Source: an uncultured Lachnospiraceae bacterium
GTDB taxonomy: Bacteria; Bacillota; Clostridia; Lachnospirales; Lachnospiraceae
Direction of reading: 5' to 3'
NCBI GenBank assembly: GCA_910579275.1
Contig: CAJTTO010000061.1
Location: forward strand, 1 to 19,238
DNA length: 19,238 nt
Shown here in pieces: positions 14,519 through 19,238 of the stretch. Position 1 is the first letter of the stretch. Every line of letters starts with the position of its first letter. Position numbers and translations under genes: made by a program. The notes below the pieces were generated by a model. It ran no database searches and was not told where the DNA came from. It saw only the letters and a list, made by a program, of their open reading frames with translations.

Positions 14519-14642
14519 TATTATCACAACGTTTTATATCTATGAAATTTCCCCTTTTTTCTGTATGCCCCGTAAAGCATTCCATAAAACAGGCATAACA
14601 ATATTTGCAGGCATGAGGGCAGCCTACATAAGGATTGATTAC
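14502..14642 (-). pseudogene. Radical SAM protein fragment, resembling the mobile-pair type
   Basis: A 46-codon open frame reads VINPYVGCPHACKYCYACFM and continues ECFTGHTEKRGNFIDIKRCDN before a stop. C-P-H-A-C-K-Y-C is a perfect radical SAM CxxxCxxC motif, and the flanking pattern (NPYVGCPHACKYCYA, FTGH, a G-x-F-x-D-I-K end) recalls the proteins called radical SAM mobile pair protein B. The codon before Val is TAA, preceded by Ser-Asp where the family typically has SDY, so a Tyr codon has probably become a stop. The rest of the protein is absent after the hairpin. Nothing here could make a working enzyme. The fragment is too short for routine gene calling. The family name is from memory and the motif is certain. 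Confidence 0.65.
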
Positions 14643-14698
14643 TTAATCACTGACTGAAAATGGGTATAACCTATATCCAACAGAACAAATATTGGATT

Positions 14699-14803
14699 TT
14701 AAATAATAGAAAATGCTGCGCAGATTCCAGAAAACAAATTGGAAATTGTATGTATAATCCAGCTCGGAATAATTGAACCGTTAGCCTTTTTTTCATAGAT
14801 ACC
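14699..14803 (-). pseudogene. CPBP-family intramembrane protease, C-terminal fragment
   Basis: A 34-codon open frame with no start codon carries YEKKANGSIIPSWIIHTISN followed by LFSGICAAFSII and a stop. This matches the end of CPBP (CAAX protease/bacteriocin-processing) proteins, where a serine-isoleucine-proline stretch leads into the conserved His-containing last helix (S-I-I-P-S-W-I-I-H). The upstream catalytic EExxxR motif is missing. It lies immediately downstream of the deformylase gene and upstream of the radical SAM fragment, so the 300 bp between 14502 and 14803 is a patchwork of broken genes. Confidence 0.55.
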
Positions 14804-14820
14804 TCACATTTCATCCTTCC

Positions 14821-15231
14821 TTATATTACGGTTCCATTGCAATGGTCAATCTCATGCTGAATAATCTGTGCTGTCCACCCTGAATACTTTCCATGCTGTT
14901 GCTTAAAGTTCTGGTCAAGATAGTCCACTTCGATTTCCCGATATCTTGTGCATGGTCTTACGCCTTTCAGGGAAAGACATCCTTCCTCAGTCTGATACGC
15001 TCCGGATTTCTTTGTAATTACCGGATTGATCATTGCAAATTGAAATGGTCCGGCTGCTACTACAATGATATTCTTTCTTACCCCAATCATATTGGCAGCC
15101 ATACCAACACAGTGCTCTAAATTTGCCCTAAGCGTATCAAGCAAATCAGTCACAATCTGTTTATCTGTCTCTGTTGCATCCACTGACTTCTGTGCCAGAA
15201 ACAGCGGATCATGCATTATCTTCTTTACCAT
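14821..15231 (-). CDS. def: Peptide deformylase-like protein with altered motif I
   Basis: I chose the ATG whose first base is 15231: it shares an A with the TAA of the upstream gene (TAATG), and the family begins at MVKKIM. Two earlier in-frame ATGs (15249 and 15240) lie inside that gene. The 136-residue product shows deformylase motif II EGCLS (83-87, metal ligand Cys85) and motif III HEIDH (126-130, metal ligands and catalytic Glu127). Motif I is GMAANM at 43-48 instead of GLAAPQ, so the usual catalytic Gln is Met48. It belongs to a short deformylase group common in Clostridia. It removes formyl from new proteins or acts on another N-formyl substrate. It is translationally coupled to the ArsC/Spx-like gene. 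Confidence 0.88.
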   Translation of the reverse strand: MVKKIMHDPLFLAQKSVDATETDKQIVTDLLDTLRANLEHCVGMAANMIGVRKNIIVVAAGPFQFAMINPVITKKSGAYQTEEGCLSLKGVRPCTRYREIEVDYLDQNFKQQHGKYSGWTAQIIQHEIDHCNGTVI

Positions 15232-15572
15232 TAATTCCATCCCTTCCATACATCAGGTTGATATCCCAGTGTAGACTGCTTTCCATTTCTAACTACGGGG
15301 GTTTTGATTACCTGCGGATTCTCTAGTACCTTTTCCAGTTTATCTTCATCTGCAATATACTTAATGAGAGCAAGTGTATCCTGATCCTTTCCTTCCCGGT
15401 TAATCATATTTTCAAGACCGCCATTCGCCTGTGCAACAGAAGTAAGCTCTCCCTTGCTCATGCCTTTTTCTTTCATATCAATAAACTGATATTTAATGCC
15501 GCGTTCCTTGAAAAAGCGTTCTGCTTTCTTCGTATCATTGCATTTCTTAGTTCCAAAAATCTGTATATTCAT
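15231..15572 (-). CDS. ArsC/Spx-family thioredoxin-fold protein
   Basis: The start is the ATG at 15570-15572, preceded by GTGAGGG; the frame extends 11 codons further upstream but without a site or family match. The 113-residue product starts MNIQIFGTKKCNDTKKAERF, the first strand and helix of the ArsC/Spx fold with a single Cys followed by NDTKKA. It then shows RGIKYQFIDMKEKGMS, a central PVVRNGKQSTLGY segment (the cis-proline TPVV region of the fold) and a short end. One Cys and no CxxC argue against classical Spx. It could be a reductase-like YffB type protein; substrate unknown. It is co-transcribed with the deformylase, whose start codon overlaps its stop codon. Confidence 0.85.
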   Translation of the reverse strand: MNIQIFGTKKCNDTKKAERFFKERGIKYQFIDMKEKGMSKGELTSVAQANGGLENMINREGKDQDTLALIKYIADEDKLEKVLENPQVIKTPVVRNGKQSTLGYQPDVWKGWN

Positions 15573-15732
15573 CGCCCTCACCTGCCACAAATGATAAAGT
15601 TTCATTTTCTCTGTATTTCTGTTTTCATGTTTCTCGTATGATTACTGCTGCACATCTATCCTGATCTGCGACACCTTTATAAAAACGCTCATACTTCTTA
15701 TGTATTCTGATTTTCTTGCCCTTTGCCGTTGA
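15573..15732. other. Intergenic region with a leftover open frame on the minus strand
   Basis: Directly after the UPF0178 stop codon, in the same frame, 34 codons are open on the minus strand with basic, protein-like composition (AKGKKIRIHKKYERFYKG followed by VADQDRCAAVIIRET). There is no start codon or ribosome site of its own. It may be a tail of a fused or decayed gene. No clear promoter for the ArsC-like gene was recognised here. Confidence 0.3.
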
Positions 15733-16191
15733 TTAATTTCCTTCTTGTGTCCGTGCCACTAACACCAACTTCTCAAACGACTGGGCAAACCTCTCATCAT
15801 CTTCCCCTGTCCTTTTCTTAGAACCTTTCAAATGATTCTTGTGGGAACCTCTCCTTGCTTTCTTATTCAGGTGTCGTTCCATTAACAGCTGGTCAATATT
15901 CTCATTTGTGTACCATTTTCCTGATTGATGAATGGCATATGCACCTTTCCCAAGTGCCATTGCTGCTACTCCGTAATCCTGTGAAACAACAATGTCCCCT
16001 TTATGACAGATACTGATTAATTTATAATCAACCGCGTCCGCCCCTGCACCAACCACAATGACTTCACTGTAATCGGAAGTCAAAATGTGATTCGTATCGC
16101 AGAGCAATGTGACATCGATTCTATATTTTTCTGCAACTTCTTCTACAATACGCACAACAGGACATGCATCTGCATCTACGAAAATCTTCAT
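15733..16191 (-). CDS. UPF0178 (YaiI/YqxD) family protein
   Basis: AAAGGAATGATAAT precedes the ATG. The 152 residues match the UPF0178/DUF188 family along the whole length: MKIFVDADACPVVRI at the start (acidic cluster near the active site of the PIN-like fold), then TLLCDTNH, VVGAGADAVDYKLI, GDIVVSQDYGVAAMALGKGA, and a basic GSKKRTGEDDERFAQSFEKL end. The Asp residues at the start and in VSQDYG suggest a metal-dependent nuclease-like fold, but no activity is established for the family. A divergent LysR fragment lies upstream. It is most likely a single-gene unit with its promoter in the 60 bp before the start. Confidence 0.92.
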   Translation of the reverse strand: MKIFVDADACPVVRIVEEVAEKYRIDVTLLCDTNHILTSDYSEVIVVGAGADAVDYKLISICHKGDIVVSQDYGVAAMALGKGAYAIHQSGKWYTNENIDQLLMERHLNKKARRGSHKNHLKGSKKRTGEDDERFAQSFEKLVLVARTQEGN

Positions 16192-16399
16192 ATTATCATT
16201 CCTTTAATTAACACGATAATCTGTACCCTTTGTTTAGTATAACACAAAATATACAGGAATTGATAAACTGATTGAAATAATTTAAAACAATTGATTAATG
16301 AAACAAATCTGATTTTTTCTGTCATTTCAGCACCGGATAATATAAACTATTTCTTCCTGTTTGCTGTATATTTTTTATTTATACCGCCTATATTCATAT

Positions 16400-16676
16400 T
16401 CGTTCTTTCAATTTATTAAATGAACTGGATCTGCTGTTTGGTTTTCAGGATGAGTCCACTTATATGTGTGAAAACCTACAGGTACTCCTTGCACTTGTAA
16501 GGGCAGATTATGGCTGCTCTGTTCTTCCGTTTATGAATTTTGTAACCACGGATATACGCGGAATTCCCTTAAAAGACAGCGAGCCTTTATCCTATGGTAT
16601 CTTCTTTAAGAAAAGTTCTCAAAGCCCTCTTTTGAAAAAATTTATTTCCATTATAACAAATACATCTTACAATTAA
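16400..16676 (+). pseudogene. LysR-type regulator, C-terminal fragment
   Basis: The open frame runs from about 16340, without a convincing start, to TAA at 16674-16676. Residues from FNLLNELDLLFGFQDESTYM through CENLQVLLALVRADYGCSVL and PFMNFVTTDIRGIPL to SYGIFFKKSSQSPLLKKFI match the last half of the LysR effector-binding domain: the ALVRAxYGCSVLP strand-helix, the IPL turn and the YGIFxKK strand. The DNA-binding domain and the first half of the ligand domain are missing, so it cannot regulate. An internal ATG at 16464 has no ribosome site. It is followed closely by its own terminator. Confidence 0.75.
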
Positions 16677-16680
16677 CCAC

Positions 16681-16722
16681 AAAAAGCGATATGGATACCC
16701 TAAAGTCTCTTTATCGCTTTTT
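16681..16722 (+). terminator. Terminator of the LysR fragment
   Basis: AAAAAGCGATA (16681-16691) and TATCGCTTTTT (16712-16722) are perfect 11-bp arms around a 20-nt loop, ending in five Ts. It starts 5 bp after the stop codon. Confidence 0.8.
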
Positions 16723-16811
16723 CATTCAATGTATAAATAGTCTATCTATCCGTTGTGCAGAGCCCATCAGCCTTCAATTGTAATATAGTTTGGAAGTTCC
16801 ATATTCAGTTG

Positions 16812-16934
16812 TCATGCTTCAGTCACGCCCGCATCTTCCACCTCATCAACGGTGTCATTGTCCCTGACTTTTGCTTTACACAGGTTCTTTACATATTTTT
16901 CGATGTCTAAGGCATTCTTGTCGTCAAAAAGAGT
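16812..16934 (-). pseudogene. Unrecognised gene remnant next to the MITE-like element
   Basis: A 40-codon open frame ends at TGA 16812-16814; the protein ends KVRDNDTVDEVEDAGVTEA and contains DDKNALDIEKYVKNLC. Composition is protein-like, but no start codon or ribosome site exists, and an in-frame TGA (16935-16937) precedes it just where the MITE-like element begins. A second short frame downstream (from MELPNYITIEG) is also protein-like. I recognise no family. It may be the tail of a gene cut by the insertion or by earlier decay. Confidence 0.3.
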
Positions 16935-16936
16935 TC

Positions 16937-16944
16937 ATTCTTTT
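16937..16944 (+). repeat. Left copy of target-site duplication ATTCTTTT
   Basis: The same 8 bases follow the right end at 17082-17089. The direct copies flank the inverted ends exactly. Confidence 0.75.
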
Positions 16945-17081
16945 GTAACAGTTCAGCCTTCGGCTTCCTGTTACAGGCATCAAGCCATGCATAACCACTT
17001 CGTGGTGGCTTGATGCATCTCTACCATTACGCTATTTAACGGACTTTGCAGTAAATGCAAAGTCCTGGGCTGAACTGTTAC
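16945..17081. mobile_element. 137-bp MITE-like element with 14-bp inverted ends
   Basis: The ends are perfect inverted repeats, GTAACAGTTCAGCC (16945-16958) and GGCTGAACTGTTAC (17068-17081). The 8-bp sequence ATTCTTTT flanks both sides (16937-16944 and 17082-17089), as expected for a target-site duplication. Inside are three hairpins: AGCC/GGCT just inside the left end, with GTAACAG pairing locally to CTGTTAC (16945-16974); GCATCAAGCCA/TGGCTTGATGC around a CCAC/GTGG stem (16978-17015); and GGACTTTGCA/TGCAAAGTCC (17041-17065). There is no coding capacity, so a transposase must act in trans. The 8-bp duplication fits families such as IS256 or ISL3 but the family is not determined. Confidence 0.85.
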
Positions 17082-17089
17082 ATTCTTTT
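17082..17089 (+). repeat. Right copy of target-site duplication ATTCTTTT
   Basis: Matches 16937-16944 perfectly and directly follows the right inverted end of the element. Confidence 0.75.
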
Positions 17090-17254
17090 TGCTTTTTCAT
17101 GCATGAAATCTTGTAGATGTTCTATAAATGTGCTAAACTAAACGCAATGACAAATAGAAAGTTATACCAAGACAAATAAAACTATTTTGGCAATAGATAA
17201 TAATGGGTATATGTGCAAGGGGGATTGCCGAAGGAAAAGTTATTTTTGCATAAA

Positions 17255-17289
17255 TTCAATGCAGCGTTTAACATTTCAACGGAGCGTTT
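17255..17289 (+). promoter_or_regulatory. Two direct repeats upstream of the XRE promoter, likely operator
   Basis: TTCAATGCAGCGTTT (17255-17269) and TTCAACGGAGCGTTT (17275-17289) agree at 13 of 15 bases and start exactly 20 bp apart, about two helical turns. The second copy ends one base before the -35 hexamer. This is the arrangement of a regulator site, possibly for the XRE protein itself or an activator. Confidence 0.6.
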
Positions 17290-17290
17290 C

Positions 17291-17318
17291 TTGAATATGG
17301 TGTTTTTCGTGATATGAT
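17291..17318 (+). promoter_or_regulatory. Promoter of the XRE regulator gene
   Basis: TTGAAT (17291-17296), a 16-bp spacer, TATGAT (17313-17318), 24 bp before the TTG start. Each hexamer has two or fewer mismatches. Confidence 0.6.
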
Positions 17319-17342
17319 AATATCAGAAAGAAGGTGAAAATA

Positions 17343-17783
17343 TTGAATGTTCAAAAAACAGGCAGCCTAATTGCTGCTATCAGAAAAGAACAAAATTGCA
17401 CGCAGCAGGATTTAGCGAATGAATTGGGAGTATCAAGTGCAGCTGTTTCAAAATGGGAACGAGGTATCGGATTTCCAGATGTATCTCTTATTGAACCATT
17501 AGCTGCATCCCTGGGGATTACCATAGCAGAATTATTCAAGGGCGAAAGAACAGAAAACAGCGTTGATAACGAATATGAAAGTCTGTTGTCAGATGTTGTA
17601 AAAGTATCAGCAAATGAAATAACCAAGAAGAAAAAAATAACGAATTGGATGATTGCTATTACTGTTGCTGTTCTTTATTTGATGATTTCTGTAATATCAC
17701 ACAAGTGGGAAATAACCTGGGTGGTCTGGATTGTATATTGTTTTTATCGGATTTTTACTGAATATATCTATAAAAAATATTAG
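17343..17783 (+). CDS. XRE-family regulator with C-terminal membrane anchor
   Basis: The TTG at 17343 is preferred over the in-frame GTG at 17334 because the GAAGG site ends 8 bp upstream of TTG but overlaps the GTG; the family often starts near this point. The 146-residue product has a Cro/CI-type helix-turn-helix at about 9-63 (IAAIRKEQNCTQQDLANELG, then VSSAAVSKWERGIGFPD). A short acidic linker follows, then two hydrophobic segments at about 97-115 and 120-137, so the repressor is probably tethered to the membrane. A direct-repeat operator upstream suggests autoregulation. The next gene, 33 bp downstream, encodes another two-helix membrane protein, so the pair may act together. Confidence 0.88.
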   Translation: MNVQKTGSLIAAIRKEQNCTQQDLANELGVSSAAVSKWERGIGFPDVSLIEPLAASLGITIAELFKGERTENSVDNEYESLLSDVVKVSANEITKKKKITNWMIAITVAVLYLMISVISHKWEITWVVWIVYCFYRIFTEYIYKKY

Positions 17784-17816
17784 CAATCTACAGAAACGTA
17801 AGAAACGGAGGAAAAA

Positions 17817-18545
17817 ATGGTCGATTATTCACAATTTGAGGCAAGTGTAAAATCCGGCATCCATGCAGATGTGAGCCGGATACGGCAGAAAGATGAAATA
17901 ATAAAAGCCGTCGTTAAAAAGCGGAGAAGCTCTGCGATAATCTGCGTGTGCTTCCTGTGCATGGCAGGAATTTCTATGTTTAAAAGCTGGGTTCCCGCCG
18001 TTATCTGTTTCCTTCTTGCATTGTTTTTCCTATGGCGGGCTGTCGGAAAATTTTCTGACGAATATTTACGGGAAATGTACGAGGAGGGGCTTTTGGTTCC
18101 CGGCATGATCGTGAAAACGGAACCCCTTACTATCATGGCAATCGCAAACATGACCGCGCGGGATGGTGCGGCAACCGTAAATGGGTGCTACTGTCTGGAG
18201 GTGAAGGAGCTTGACGGGGCGCAAAAAATTCTATTTGAAAAAATCCCCTGCTCCTGTTTTTTCTGCTATGAGGGCGGCGATTACCATTCTTCCTTCCAGC
18301 CCCATCCGCTCTATTGGGGAACGTCAGATCAGCAGTCTATTCAAGAGGCGCTAAGACAGGTGGAGGAGGACAACAAAGAAAATGCCAAAGATGAATGGGA
18401 AGTACTCAAGGAGGTTGCGCAGCAGTTCCCTGATTTGGGAAATGGGAATTTGATTTTGCTGGATGAAAATTACGTTCCCTTCGGAAAAAAGAACTACATG
18501 GACAGCAACTATAAGCCCCTCAACGAGGAAGCTGACTCCAAGTAA
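17817..18545 (+). CDS. Two-TM protein of unknown function (DUF3239-like)
   Basis: GGAGG lies 6 bp before the ATG. The 242-residue product has a cytoplasmic basic start, two membrane helices at about 38-56 and 58-76, and then a soluble domain. The EEGLLVPGMIVKTEPLTIMA stretch, followed by NM and an NGCYCLEVKEL strand, recalls the DUF3239 family, though I am not certain. It has seven or so cysteines, including CSCFFC near 163-168, which could bind metal or form a redox pair. The C-terminal part is acidic. It lies 33 bp after the XRE regulator on the same strand and ends before a strong terminator, so the two genes form a unit. No specific reaction can be inferred. Confidence 0.75.
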   Translation: MVDYSQFEASVKSGIHADVSRIRQKDEIIKAVVKKRRSSAIICVCFLCMAGISMFKSWVPAVICFLLALFFLWRAVGKFSDEYLREMYEEGLLVPGMIVKTEPLTIMAIANMTARDGAATVNGCYCLEVKELDGAQKILFEKIPCSCFFCYEGGDYHSSFQPHPLYWGTSDQQSIQEALRQVEEDNKENAKDEWEVLKEVAQQFPDLGNGNLILLDENYVPFGKKNYMDSNYKPLNEEADSK

Positions 18546-18606
18546 CATGTTCCATTTAGGAAACGCTGATGAAAGCGTCTCCTGTGCCGCAAATTCAAAT
18601 TTACCC

Positions 18607-18639
18607 AGAAGCCGGAGAATAGGGAACCCGGCTTCTTTT
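18607..18639 (+). terminator. Terminator after the two-TM protein gene
   Basis: AGAAGCCGG (18607-18615) pairs perfectly with CCGGCTTCT (18628-18636) around a 12-nt loop, followed by TTT. It lies about 60 bp after the stop codon. Confidence 0.8.
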
Positions 18640-18721
18640 AGGCGCATATTGAATCAGCATCTGGCTTTGGCCTTTCAATACGGTTATTTTTAACACATAT
18701 TATCTTGATGATGATCTGAAC

Positions 18722-19238
18722 TTAATGATAAAGTTTAAAATAGACAGCGATTGTCAAAATACCTTTTTTATAACTAAGTTGTTTTATACCTCCCTCTATT
18801 TTATTTAATAATTCCTTTACGATATATAATCCCAATCCGGTGTTGCCAGTGGATCGTGATGTATCTACTGTATAAAATTTTTGAAAGAGCATATTAACAT
18901 CTATATTCTTTAATTCTGATGTAGTATTTTCACTTTAAAAATACCATTTGCGTCTATCACAATTTCTATATAATCCTTAGAATATCTTATTGCGTTTGTA
19001 ATCAGATTTTCAATAATTCTTTTGCAGGCAATCATGTTTCCAGCTATCCATACAGGGGCATTTTCTGTTTTAATAGTAGGAGCCATTTCTTTCAGTTCGC
19101 TATATTTATCAACCAGACAGTCAGTCACAATTCTGTTGATATCTAATTTTTCAACTTCCAAAATATAATCCTCACTATCTATCAAGATGTTGGGGTCAAA
19201 AGAGTTTTTAGAAACTCTCTGACTTTCCATATAGTACC
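18722..19238 (-). pseudogene. Sensor histidine kinase, C-terminal part with a one-base frameshift
   Basis: The gene runs in from the right edge; the ATG at 19228-19230 is internal and its upstream codons are open. The visible part covers the end of the dimerisation region and the ATPase domain. The N box is RIIENLITNAIRYSKDYIEI, and the frame then stops at 18910-18912 (ILHQN). In the neighbouring frame the protein resumes at once: NTTSELKNIDVNMLFQKFYT, then VDTSRSTGNTGLGLYIVKEL, the F and G2 boxes, ending in FKLYH at the TAA at 18722-18724. Adding one T to the TTTT at 18927-18930 restores the frame. It is either a true inactivation by slippage or a homopolymer reading error. It resembles VanS/BceS-like kinases. 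No partner regulator is in the window. Confidence 0.8.

Noticed and set aside
14247..14527. Small proteins on both strands in the stacked-hairpin block
   Set aside because: Frames overlap each other and follow the arms of hairpins; no ribosome sites or domains, so repeat structure explains them.
16464..16676. Short complete protein of 70 residues
   Set aside because: It is the C-terminal half of a LysR effector domain and the frame stays open upstream without a start.
16945..17081. Structured regulatory RNA or riboswitch in place of a mobile element
   Set aside because: Hairpins could suggest this, but the perfect inverted ends with flanking 8-bp direct repeats are better explained by transposition.

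Overview
The window looks like a chromosomal segment of a motile, Gram-positive anaerobe of the Clostridia, most likely a Lachnospiraceae. The clues are the strong AAGGAG-type ribosome sites, the use of GTG and TTG starts, a FliD-related protein, a chemoreceptor-type protein, a spore-photoproduct-lyase-like radical SAM protein, and family resemblances of the small genes. No RNA genes, CRISPR array or complete insertion sequence were found.

Left edge (1-1140) is a gene graveyard: the start of an erythromycin-esterase-like lipoprotein, the first 46 codons of an OmpR-type response regulator, and the last part of an FtsX-type ABC permease joined to it out of frame. It looks like a collapsed peptide-antibiotic sensing and export operon. 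From 1250 to about 14210 the genes are intact and closely packed. They are a two-repeat FliD-like protein with its own terminator; a promoter-driven operon of three overlapping genes (nucleoside phosphorylase-like, SPL-like radical SAM, short-chain dehydrogenase); an orphan response regulator; a secreted GH3 N-acetylhexosaminidase downstream of a large hybrid sensor kinase; and an operon of alpha/beta hydrolase, KASIII-like enzyme and a six-TM methyl-accepting protein, closed by a 62-bp palindromic terminator.

The right third (14210-19238) is AT-richer and accessory in character. A multi-hairpin block is followed by fragments of a radical SAM protein and a CPBP protease. Next come a small operon (ArsC/Spx-like protein and a noncanonical peptide deformylase), a UPF0178 protein, a LysR fragment, and a 137-bp MITE-like element with 14-bp inverted ends and an 8-bp target duplication. 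The segment ends with an XRE regulator with membrane anchor, a two-TM protein, and a histidine kinase broken by a one-base frameshift.

The two best candidates for undescribed biology are: (a) the phosphorylase/SPL-like/SDR operon, in which the SPL-like protein keeps the iron-sulfur cysteines and flanking tyrosines but has Tyr where SPL has its catalytic Cys; and (b) the hydrolase/KASIII-like/chemoreceptor operon, in which the KASIII-like enzyme keeps Cys119 but has lost the catalytic His and Asn. The second suggests synthesis of a small acyl product next to a membrane sensor. Both functions are inferences. All family assignments come from reading motifs by eye; no database search was run.
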